Source: Branchiostoma floridae
Lineage: Eukaryota; Chordata; Leptocardii; Amphioxiformes; Branchiostomatidae
Reading direction: 5' to 3'
Assembly (NCBI RefSeq): GCF_000003815.2
Contig: NC_049996.1
Coordinates: forward strand, 9,576,715-9,640,577
DNA: 63,863 nt
The notes under the pieces are model-generated. The model ran no database searches and was not told where the DNA came from. It saw nothing but the letters and a program-made list of their open reading frames with translations. Position numbers and translations under genes: made by a program. Positions 1-20,500 of the stretch are shown in pieces; positions within the stretch are counted from its first letter, which is position 1; each line of letters opens with the position of its first letter.

Positions 1-106
1 TCAGCTTCTGCTCATGGTTTATTTTATCGCGTCTCCAGTTGTTTTGGGGGCAGGGATATTTCCCTCTGAGTAACTCTCACCTGTTCCTGGCCTTGTTTTT
101 GTGCAG

Positions 107-9434
<9,328 letters not shown>

Positions 9435-10595
9435 TGCACCATGTTGCATTCTCCGAGCCAACCCTTCTTCTTAAAATATGTTGATGGCTGGACTATAACA
9501 GAGTGCTTTACTAGCCAATTTAGAGCCAGACTTAGTAATGCATAACTCATGTGTACATGTGCTAATGCTGTATAGTCATTGTACAAGATGAACTGTGAAA
9601 TCTTCTTGTCTGGCCATTGGAATGTAGTCTTTTATATCACAGACAAATCTACACTGTGTTTGGTCATTTCTTGCCTTGGACAACACAAGGGAGTCATCCT
9701 TATCTGATTTAAGTGTCATCCTGCCAATACTGTGTAGAATTTGTCTCAATAGTTGCAATACCAAGTGTTCAGTCAGGAGTGGAACTTCAGTACATTTTTA
9801 GAGCCAAAGTTGAAAATGGAGTCACCACAGAAAAAACATGACTTTCAATATATGTAGAGACAGCTCCCTTTTGAATCACATTCAAAGACAAGTGTGTATA
9901 GTGATTTCTATACCCATAAAATTCAAGAACAAAACTTAAAGCTTTGATGAAAAATAACTGGTGCTGTCTGCATACAGGGAGTGTTCGACAGAGATTGAAA
10001 TGTATTGTTTTAGCACGTGTCAAGTATAGGATTGTTGCGTATATGCGCTGTGTATACATTAGGCCACAAGTTTGCACGAGTATTGTAACTGCACATATCA
10101 CTGCTCAGGACGATTTCACTGTTAAGAAGAGATGCAGTCAAAATCAGAAATCTTTTTGGAAAGAAGTGCTTTGCTACGGGTCATAACTTTAGATTATGTT
10201 AGCCAGCAAAAGGTACTGCTGCATGTAATGTAAGGGTATAGACAAAGGATTTAGAACCATTAATATTTGCTGAGGATAAAAAGTATTAATACTGGTTGAT
10301 GCAAGGAAACTGTCAGGAAAAAGAAAAACAATGGGAAGAAATGCACAAACTGTTGATCTGTAAACTAAGAGAAACTTGCACATTCAAACACTTTTGCATG
10401 ATAGTCTACTGTTTGTCCTTATGAAGGAGAATTTATGTTTGTTGTTGATACTGAAACTGTTGTGAACAAAAAAGGCCATACAGTAACATTTAGTGATACA
10501 TTACATGTAATACTATGTATTTATCATGTCTTGTTTAAGAAGGCTTCATTACCCAGGACTAGACTTCTTAATGTACTGTAGTGAAGACTTTATGT

Positions 10596-10601
10596 AATAA
10601 A
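10596..10601 (+). terminator. Polyadenylation signal (proximal), UBE2E
   Basis: AATAAA in the context TATGTAATAAAGACC, about 1160 bases after the stop codon. It is the first such hexamer with a T-rich sequence downstream. Confidence 0.5.
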
Positions 10602-10769
10602 GACCTATTTGTTGAGCTAGATTTGTTTACAAAGTACATTTTTATTGACAAGGACAGATAGCAAGCTTTGTTACCGATACACATCTTGTGTTCTAAGTCA
10701 TTATTGGAAATGTACCTCATATATGGCCATAACCTACATGTATGTGGACAACAATGTTACTCATGTTGA

Positions 10770-10775
10770 AATAAA
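10770..10775 (+). terminator. Polyadenylation signal (distal), UBE2E
   Basis: AATAAA in TTGAAATAAAAGTC. An alternative or second cleavage signal for the same transcript. Confidence 0.5.
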
Positions 10776-13582
10776 AGTCAAGTTCAAAAACAGCTTCTAT
10801 TGGGTCTTCACTGACAGGTGAATCATCAACATAGAGAAGTTCATGATGTGGATGTTGCAAAGAAATACTGAAATGTATCTAATTTACATGCAAAATGTAG
10901 GTTTAGCTTGTTCAAGAGCCAATGTGGTGGTCCTGAAATATAAAATTCTATTAGCCTTGGTCAGAACCCCTGAAATGTCAGAGCTGATTGGATCTGCATG
11001 GTCTGAAGGGTCCCATTTAAATTTTGTATGTTGAACCCAGAGTAGCAACCAGGAAACAGTTACTGTGATTTTATTGCAAGTTCCTTCCCACAGGCTAATT
11101 GCAAGCACTAGTAGCATGAAAAGGACAATAATGTATAACTGTATACTATGTGTCTACTCCTTCATGATCATAAATGCTGTCTCTAAATTCTAACTCACTG
11201 GGTTCAACTTCTTTGTCAGAGACAGTGGAAGATGAAGGATCCCAATTTTCCTGTTATGTGTGGGTTCTGTAGTCTATAAAATGCCTAATGTATGTAAAAA
11301 TGCCTGCCACATTGCTTGCTACGGATTTGCACATTGCTTCCCTCCCTGAGAGAGCAGGTTGGTCTACAGAGGCTGTGTTGTAGGTTTAGTTACCAGAACA
11401 TGACTGATGAGCCCTGACTGCTGCTGTACTCCAGTGACACCATGGATTTACCTGATATCAAGGTCAACAGGGGGTATAGCAGGGGTTTCACAAACACAGT
11501 TTCTGTTTGCATTTGGGAGAAATCAAGGTCAGCGTATGGCATGGGGATTCAGGATCCTCATTAAATTATGATGTTAAGAAGTCAAGATCAGTGGGTACAA
11601 TTTGAAACAATGTCATCACTTACAATGCTGAGCATTGCAGCATCAGAATACTGATTGGGAAAAAAATGAAATATTTCTTCTGTTTCCTTCCTACTTCAAA
11701 GAATAATTGAATCTCCGATATCATTAGTATTTTCTGTAGTCTGGTAACCATTATAACCATTGGAGGCATCTCTCTATTCGGTGCTAGGAGTGTTGCCATT
11801 GAATTTTTACGTTATGGAAAGGCTGGCAGTAATTAGAAAGCCCAGCTGTAAAGATATTGCTGTCAGAAAAAGTCCAATTGCTTAGAAGGTCCAAGGAGGT
11901 TGAAACCTCCTTGGAAGGTCCACTTACTTGTGCCGATAAAACACTCCTAAGCCAGTCTATTGAGATCGGTTACCAGAGTATATTTTCTGTCAAGACCCAG
12001 TGCAAATTTTTAATCCAATGCCCAATTGAGTGTTGTGTTGTCCATCCTTAAGTGACCATAAAGTCCTAGATCACAAGTAGAATGCAAGCACACCATAGAG
12101 TACAGTAAAGATTATCATCCCAAAGGGATACTCAGAAATCAGCACAGGTTTGGCACAATATTCAAACAGGTGTGTAGCTTCAACTCCTTTCAATTCTTTT
12201 AACATTTTGACCAAAAGGATAGGGTTTAAAAACAATCTGCTTTGAGAGATGTACAAAAAAATGACAGACAGGCTCAAATCACATTTTCTTGCTGACTGGG
12301 TTTGACTTAGCTGTTTAGTATGCCACCTGTCTACCCTTGGGGCATGTGGGATTGTATTACAACAACTGCAGCAATCTGGTATTACATGGAGGTGAGGAAC
12401 AAGACTGGGTTGAGTCACAGAAAAACAACTGGGGAAAATGAATGCTTGTAAAGCATTATTTTTTAGCAGCCACTGCCACATTGTATATGCTGAAATGATT
12501 AAGGGGAGAATGGCATTTATTCAAATTCATAGATGTCAGTGTTCAATACATGGGATGTATGTTTGGAATATTAATTTATCAGGTATAACCATTGAGAAGG
12601 AAATGATGACTCAATAGAGACATGGTCCGGTTTTCTAGCCTGAATAATACTAGCTCCGTTCTACCTACACTTGTTCCTTTATGGCTAGATTGTGTTGCTA
12701 AATGACAGACAATAATGATGGCCATGCTGTCATCTTGAATCAGCATGTCTATTATGGAGGTTACAACTATGTCATGTCAGGATCGAGGTGAACATGGGTT
12801 TGTTGAAATGGAAAACCACCTAGGCTTGGAAAAAAACCCACAGGTGATATAGAGAATGATTTTATGATTTTAAACCCTTTTGATATGAGGGCCATTAAGG
12901 TAATGTGAAAACAGAGCTTTATTGATCCGTGGAAGTGTTCATGATAAAGATTGCTCAGTTTCCTGTTGCTGACCATATTTTGTTTTCAGCAACCAATGCA
13001 CTGCATTTTTAATGGTACAGGCTACCTTGTGTGAAATGCTTAAAGTTAAACCTATGTTTGAGATGTGTTGGATGCCCTACATGTATGCATAAAATACTGT
13101 CCATGGGCCATTTAATGAATATGCTGTAACAGTGGGGTTCAAGTAATGCCAACAGTCCTTGCCAAGGAGCTCTGAGCTAGCTTGTTGCTGAATAGGTCAA
13201 AATTTTTTTATCTTAACACAGTAACACACATCAAGTAAAGGTCACAAAGTGTCATCTGAGCTTAACCCTTGGATTAACCTTTATCCTTAAGGAAAGTCTA
13301 CTTTCCAAGAAATGAAAGTGGACCAAAAACGTATCTTGGAGATTAGTACTTCAACTTCAGTTCTACACTGTAGCTGCAGGCATCATTTCAGTTGGAACAA
13401 ATTTCTTCTATCTGCTATCATATCTTTTCAGTTTTCCATGCTACCTCAAGCTTGGTACACATATATATGTGACAGTCAAAGCCTATCGGTACTGATCTCA
13501 GACTCTATCGAATAAATGTTCATTTCCAGAATCTCCTTTCAATGAATTTTGACATCAAAACCATTTTCATTAAACACAATAG
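10776..13582. other. Intergenic region
   Basis: AT-rich DNA with no reading frame that looks coding on either strand. The only structured item is the 22-bp palindromic insertion at 11892. Confidence 0.6.
11892..11913. mobile_element. Miniature palindromic insertion, 22 bp, 7-bp target duplication
   Basis: Arms CAAGGAGGTT and AACCTCCTTG are perfect inverted copies separated by two bases. GAAGGTC is duplicated exactly on both sides (11885-11891 and 11914-11920). Same terminal sequence as the insertions at 1727 and 52485. Confidence 0.7.
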
Positions 13583-13588
13583 TTTATT
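13583..13588 (-). terminator. Polyadenylation signal for the orphan terminal exon
   Basis: AATAAA on the - strand (forward TTTATT), about 420 bases beyond the stop codon at 14009. Its position fits a 3' UTR of the exon at 14009-14167. Confidence 0.4.
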
Positions 13589-14008
13589 TACAAGATGGTT
13601 GACATGAATCAAATGTACAAAGAGGGCAATGTGGTCTATATCAAGTACCATAGGATGATCCAACAATCTGTTCATTTCTGACATAAAGGCCCCATACAAG
13701 TGTATATTTTGCAAGCAAGCAAATAGTAATGAAATAGTTTCATGTGTATAAAGTACAGAATTATGACTTTTTACGTGTACAACGAATCCTCATGACATTG
13801 TTCATTATAGCAAAACTTAACTGTATAGTCAGAAATAATACACAGATAACTCAGTTTTGCAAAGCAAGGAAAATAATTGTATCATGATATCATGTATCAT
13901 GGTATCATGATCAGTTCAAATTAAAATGATTGTAAAATAATGACAAAATCAACCAATAATCCCTGTAAAATAAAAAGCTACATAAAGACTACAATGTTAC
14001 AATGCATT

Positions 14009-14167
14009 TTACAGAGTTGACCTTTGTGAAATTGCAGCTCGCTCATTCAATTTGTCTGTAAATGCAGTGATCTGTGCTGGTGACATGCCAAGCTTAAGGA
14101 CAATAAGTTCTCTTTCAAGCCACCATTTGGTTTCTGTTGTATGCACCGATACATCTTCATATGTTTC
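14009..14167 (-). CDS. Orphan terminal coding exon, unknown gene
   Basis: After the acceptor CTTGTGTTAG the frame is open for 52 codons to TAA. The peptide has coding character: a TTETKWWLERELIVLKLGM stretch, then a helix-like SPAQITAFTDKLNERAAI segment and the end SQRSTL. A TAG stop sits in frame immediately upstream, inside the acceptor, as expected of a real exon border. The exon begins in phase 0, so it does not fit the phase 1 donor of DNAJC7 exon 13. I could not find a partner exon with a good donor in the 3 kb upstream. I do not recognise the family. It could belong to a gene with far upstream exons, or be a retained fragment. Confidence 0.5.
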   Translation of the reverse strand, partial: ETYEDVSVHTTETKWWLERELIVLKLGMSPAQITAFTDKLNERAAISQRSTL

Positions 14168-17100
14168 CTAACACAAGATCAAGGTTGACAGTTTTCTACA
14201 AAGAAACATGTTTAAAACATAACATTTTACATGTATCATCCTTTTATCCATTCCTCTAGTACATGAATGTACATAGAGACTTAACATGTAGCTTGAAAGT
14301 TCACTGGTGTTGGTATAATTCATTATTAAGGATGTCAGTACATCCAATTCTTTGTCAGACACTGACATAAGTAATTTTGTATAACCTGGAAGTTTAACAA
14401 CAATTTCCAGGCTCAATTGTGGAGTAATACTGAAACTTCATGCAATATTCGACATGTTGGCCTCAGTTTATCTGATATGCAGACATGCATTGTTTGTGTT
14501 CTACATTCCTCCTTTGAACCTGGGGTTAGGCTATAGCTAAGTACATCCACAAACAAATGTCTAATTTTCAAAAGACCCTTTGGACGATTGGAACATGCAC
14601 TGAACGGCTAACAGGACAGTCTGCAGGGTTTCTGTATAAATGTAGAACCCTAAGGTCTCATTCATGTATTACTCTAGCCAAAAAATGAACAGTTGCATGG
14701 ACGCATGTTTTCAGCGGTGAGAAATTCCCTTCAGCCAGCGGAACTGATCTCAAAATTTCCTTTTGCTGGGAGGGACAAAGAGTAGTTTGTAATTGCTATA
14801 AACAAAGAACGTATGTTTATTTGTTATTGGCAATTTTTTTCTCATGACATAGGCTAAGGGAAAATTTGCTCAACATGGAATGAATGATATGCTGACATTT
14901 CTTGTAGCTTCATTATGAACACGCCCATATGTAAAACATGTATTCTACCATAGAAGTCTATGGGAAGAAGAAATCATGGATGAGAGCCCAAGAAGCCAGC
15001 ACAGACTATACAAAATAACCTGCACCAGTTGATTGACACTCCGGGAGTGCGGTCTGTCCATGTTGGTATGCTAATGAAACATTCTGATGCTGTTTCTAGG
15101 CCAGACACATCAGACTTATTAATGCGCATGCAAATTAGCCTGGGATGGTTCAAATGCTATCCAGGGGAGGGAGTAGCAATCAATCCTGTTCAAGTTGTAT
15201 TGATTCAGTTCAGACATACATTGTACTCCCCTTGATGAGGCTTTATGTACCATCCCTTTTTGGTTACTCAGTACAAGGTTAAAAACAAAAAATGGACAAC
15301 GTATGAGTTTAAAAATACAGCCATGAGTAACTTTATTGTGTTAAGGGAAACAGTTATCTCATATTAGCCAGTGCATGTACAATAGCGCAAAATAATACAG
15401 AACTTTTTAATCTAAAACACATCTGCATCATGTACAATATGCTCACAATGCACCAACAAAGAAAAATCATTATGATGATATTAAGATCTAGCTGTACTGT
15501 ACATTCAAAAGTTACAAAATCAGGATGTTAAGTCTGGCAATTTCTTAAAACTACTATCTGCAAATCTAAGTATGATAATGTCAAATTTAATTACAGCAAG
15601 GTCTAACGTTACTCTAGGATTATTGAGTAAGTGCTGTTAAATATAATTGTAAATTTCATTATACAAATTATGCTATTTTCAAGAAGACCAGCTTTTAATT
15701 TCAGAACTGTGACATGGTACTTAGTCTGAATATTAAAGGATGTCCCAATAGAGCACAAGTCAGATCACATATCCTACACAGCCAGCACAACCATATTAAA
15801 GTAGGATTTGCAATGTTGCAACATTAACCTGCATTACCATGCAAGAGCACAGCTGAGAAGCACCGCACCACACCAGAACTTGAGCAGAACAACATGTATT
15901 TCGCAGCCACTGTTCTAGCCAGCCTGAAATTTTTTTCAGTCCCCATGATTTTGAATTGGAAATCCTGTAATATGTGCGACCATCCTAGTAGGTTTCGGGG
16001 CTATGCTCCCTGGGAAAAGTTTGAGATCTAGACCCTCTGAAATGGTATTTCCTTTACTTTGACAGGCAAATTATGCTGGTAGACTCAACTTGGTTCAACT
16101 AGCATCTTTACATGCCGATATCAGTCTGTCACAGGGGACGGAATGGGCAAAATTTTCGTCCATCCCCAGCAGAAAATTTCCATCAAAGGACAGAAGAACG
16201 GACACTGGCTAGAACCCTGATTTAGCCAGATGAATTTTCCTGATTGATTCGAGTCACACGAAAGCTACAAAAATGAAACCTGTCAGAATGATCTTGTTAA
16301 CGTTTATTGATTCTCACTCAACAAGAGGTATTTCTTTTTTCAGATTAAAAAGAAAACGTCGGTGAAATATTTCTCTTGATCTCAAGTAACTGTACATCAT
16401 TTCTACATGGTAACATATCAAAATTGTATTTCCTTAATCAAGTTTCCTAAATCTTCTTGTGCCTAAGAGCTGCTTTAACTATATTAAAGAAGTCTTGATG
16501 GCACTCCTTCTGACATGTATCTAAAGATAAGACTGTCTCCTATATAGTCCACTTGCTGTGTTGCTACATAATTGTAAAACATTTCAACATATGTTTCTAA
16601 CTCAGTTTGAATATAATTCTGATTTTTACATAACATCATAATAATAACTAACAACAAATCATAATAATATGCATGTAATATAACTACTGAAGAAATAAAA
16701 ATCCAACTACATTTTGTACTTGTCTAGTACCCAGTGACAAATGTACATGATTGTATGAAAGTCTGGAGTTCTTTATCAATATCAAACTGGTTTATTGAAG
16801 ATTGTAGGAGTATGAAACAGTCCTGAGCACAAAGCTTTACAGTTTCAACAACACCACAGCACTCTACAACACACCAGGATGCCCCTCCACCACACACATC
16901 TAATGTACTATCCCCAGCTTGCAAAATCTACTCCTACGGTGCAGTATTCCCTCTACGTTTTGTGGTCAACATCTGGGTTTTGAGGCTATCCTGCCTTGTA
17001 ACATCTAACAATGTTGATTTTTTTTCGTTGTCTTCTTTTCCCTGCAATGTTATCTTGGATAAAATGTATTTTTTGGTGCTTTGAAAAGAAGAAGATCATC

Positions 17101-17505
17101 ACTAAAAATTGCCAATGTGATACACACTGGTTTGAATATTCTGCAAGATATGCTCTTATGGCCTCAATAATAACAATGTTGTGGTATATTCACCAGGGTT
17201 GAAGCAGAATTGGCTCATAGGTTTGATAAATGTAGCTCTAATAAAATTTGCATACAACCATGTATTGTGTATGATATGTACAGGCCAATATTTTAAGCCT
17301 TTTCCATTTGAAAATGTTTCTGCTGTGTGTTTACGTGGAAGAATGTTCAAAGCCAAACTCGTACAGATCAACTAAATTCTTCTATTTTTTTTGCTATTTG
17401 TGAGGTCATGAAAGTAGCCAAAAGGGACGAGATCTCAGGCTACTTGCTGGGGCATAGAGGGAAGACTGCCTTTTGGTGTGGGTGGGGGGCGCGGCGCCGC
17501 AGTCT
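14168..17505. other. Non-coding region downstream of DNAJC7
   Basis: Includes the likely DNAJC7 3' UTR (a - strand AATAAA lies at 16791-16796, about 710 bases after the stop). The remainder has no supported gene. A cluster of POU/homeodomain-like words occurs at 15065-15140. Confidence 0.6.
16791..16796 (-). terminator. DNAJC7: Candidate polyadenylation signal of DNAJC7 (canonical end)
   Basis: AATAAA on the - strand (forward TTTATT in ctggTTTATTgaag), about 710 bases beyond the TGA at 17506. It is the nearest clear hexamer I noted; other TTTATT words occur farther out. Confidence 0.35.
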
Positions 17506-17567
17506 TCAGCCAAATTGGAAGGTGAAGCCCGGCCCAAAGGGGTTCCCGCCAGCGCCCATGCCGCCAC
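17506..17567 (-). CDS. DNAJC7: DNAJC7 exon 14, canonical terminal exon
   Basis: Acceptor CTTTCCTCCGCAG. The first two bases complete a Gly codon from exon 13; then [19 protein letters not shown] and TGA. The ending matches the conserved FFFQFG tail of DNAJC7. Residues 518-537. Confidence 0.93.
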
Positions 17568-20500
17568 CTGCGGAGGAAAGAAACATCCTATCAGACCGTG
17601 GAACAGACGGGAGGAAAATTAGCCTGGAGTCAAGCCTTTTTCACTTTAGTATGCGCCCGAAGGTCGCTTGTAACCCTGACAAGGTGGCCACCTTGGGAGC
17701 AGACTAAAGAGAACAAGCCTGGACTCCAGGCTAGAGGAAATAGCCTCCAGCACAGACTTCCTAGCTGCAGCATTTATTACTTTTTTTGATTAGCGACTTT
17801 CAAAATGATCTAAGGTTCTCTGTGCTGAAAAAGGGAGTTGTAGAAAAACTCTCTTTCCCACCATAGAGAACTCATGTTGAAAATGGGGAATCAGCGCTCC
17901 CCCCAAAATAAATTCTGCCAGTCCAGAAGTCTGCAAGGGAGGCTAGGAGTAGGAGGAAACTACGTAGGACAGGACATACTACGTTGCCTCAGCACAGCGG
18001 GTGGTTTCCTAGCCTAGCTGAAGGACAACCCACCAGCAGTATCTACATCTACACTAGAGTGACTACAGGAGAATGCATAGTTGTGTTGCAACCGAAGAGA
18101 GATGAACTTATCCCATTACTAATTTCTATTGCTGTGTTCTTTGCTGCAAAATGCTGGGACTGTATTCAAAATATTCCCTTTCAAAAATCATTTGTATGGC
18201 TTTGTAATCTTCCTGATCGTTAGGTAGGTTTAAGTTTAGAACATCAATAATTCTGATGGGGAGTTGGCATGGACTTTCATCGCCTGTAGCAAGACGTGAA
18301 ACAATGGATAAACTGGAACTGTTCATAAATTCTCTCCCTACTACTGTATAGCATATTTGACATGATCACCTCTGTACACATGTAGCTGTGAAGGTAGGAA
18401 GATAGAAACTTAGAAAAGAGAGGGACTAGATTGACTCAGAAAACCTTCCTTATAACTAAATTCATTTTACTAGACTTACAACTCTATACAATGTATAAAA
18501 TTTAGTTCATTGCACAAGTTACCATTGCACGAGTTACCATATTTTTGCAGCATTTGCTCTACTGGCACAAAAAACAAGGAGCATGAAATTTCCAGCGCAA
18601 AGAAATTTCAAAGTTATTTACGTATAAAAAGTATATTTCTTTATTGCACATAACTGGCTCTAGCACCACAGAAACAAAGAGCGCCATATTCCAGCACAGA
18701 GAGAGATTTGATCCCACAAAATACATTGTAATACTATCATACACCATCACAGTTTAAACAGAAACAGTCATAGTAACATTTCTAAGCCCATCTTTGATGG
18801 GAGTCGTACAAATACAGATCGATATGCTATCACATTAACTAGAATATTACGGTCTAGTAAACTACAATGTACTTTATTACAGATAATGGTTCTTATAATA
18901 TAAGAGGAAGTATGTTCTTTAAATGACTTTACTGCATACCCAATAACAAGTTGAAATGAAGAACTCGCAACTTTGCAAGCAATTTTCCCAATCTTTACGT
19001 GACATGTGAAAGATATTGTCTCATAATCAAATTTTCACCCTTTTGGTAGTGGGTACATCATGTACATGTATATCCATATTAGGAGCAACAGTTTGTTAGT
19101 CCACAGTGTCCTCTACTTTAGGCACCATTCCCGCTGTTGATGCGTCCGAGAAAGTCCGCTGGACCCTACTGTTTCTCCCCATGCACAACCTGAACGCTCG
19201 GCCAACACGGGATAACCTTCTCCGTATGGAGTCTAGGGGGCTGCGCGTACGCAAGGCTATCACCGAGTCAGTGTCCCAGCTCTCCTGGGTTCCTGACATC
19301 GACAGCTCCCTGTAGAACAGGGGGTTCTCATACTCCGATGGGAGGGGGGTTTCGTCTTCGAACGGAGGGGGGTTCCTGAACTCAGGGATAGAGTTAGCAC
19401 GGGACAGCATGGGGCTAGAGTGAGCTAGTGGCTCTCCCGGATCAGTTTCCTCCACAGCAGAGGAACGGACGCTGTTTCGCTTTCTCCTGGGAGGAGGGAT
19501 AGGGTTTGATTGGTTGGAAGCAGAGGCCTGGTTGGTTTTCAAATTGCTGATGTGTTTTTTCCTGTCAGGTGCTTTAGGTGGTGGATCTATTTCTAATTTA
19601 TCTCTTCCACTAGACCTGAAACCTTTCTCTTGTCTCCGGCTCTTTCTGCCTTCCCTGCTAAAATTTACAGTCACTTCTTGTGCATCTTCCCTTCCAAACT
19701 CATCACTGCCAAAATGTTCTTCCTCAAAATCTAGAACTGCTTCCATTGTGTCTTTTGGAACAGCCTCAGAAGCTTTTCCTTTCTTTTCCCCGTAATGATC
19801 ATCATCAAAATAGATAAAATCAGAGGAAGTATGGTCTGTATCGCGATCATCTCCAGACAACTTTGCTTTGTTTTCCTTTTCCTCACCTAACCTCCTAGTT
19901 CTCCAGAGGCCCTGCCTAAGATTGGTCCTGCGATGAGGACTGGGACTGCTCATCCTCCTACCCCCTGTACTGTCCTTACCCACACCTGTACTTCTAGAGC
20001 GGTAAATGGGAACCCCCTCGTTTCTGAACACAAACTCCCGTGACCCTCTCGTCTCCTCCCTCCCCTCTGGTGAACTTGGTTCAGCCTGCTCAAATCTGGC
20101 CTTAGCTTCTCTAAAGGAGCTCCGTCTACGACCGGGGATGCGGATGGGGCTCTTGGAGCTACTAGTCCGTCTCCTAGCACCCTGAGGCTCTTTGGGGGTT
20201 TTCTGGTTTAGCTCTTCTAGCTTTGCAGCTGAAGCTGATAGGTCTCCCCTGACTTTTGACTGTGACCCTTGTGACCTGGAAGTAGATGACCGTGACCTGG
20301 AAGTGCTTGTCTCTGGCTCGCCCCCCTTTTTTTCCTCATCTCTTACAAGACTTTCTAAAGGACTTGAAAACTTGGCCTCTGCATACGTTTTAGAGCTACT
20401 ATCTGGAATGCTAGAGTTGTCTGAGCTAGAGCTGTCAGAATCTGCCCTGTCTTCAGTTTTGTCTTGTCCTTCAGAAAGGTTTTGTGCTGAGGTGAATATT

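Larger units (their letters stand above)
9435..10775 (+). other. UBE2E: UBE2E 3' untranslated region (extent inferred)
   Basis: No further reading frame with coding character. Two AATAAA signals lie downstream at 10596-10601 and 10770-10775, giving possible 3' UTRs of about 1.2 and 1.35 kb. Confidence 0.6.
17568..18872 (-). other. Intron between the alternative and canonical terminal exons
   Basis: Non-coding. It holds the small inverted-repeat element 17620-17733 and the cleavage signals of the alternative terminal exon (18640, 18873). Confidence 0.6.

Noticed and set aside
12071-12481. 136-codon - strand open frame
   Set aside because: Cys- and Phe-rich translation typical of non-coding AT-rich DNA; no homology recognised and no flanking splice signals.
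13880-13920. ATCATG palindromic cluster
   Set aside because: Short low-complexity repetition of TATCATG; no flanking duplication or wider structure.
14170-14416. Partly coding-looking - strand frame upstream of the orphan exon
   Set aside because: No credible donor joins it to 14167, and the frame degenerates into random sequence.
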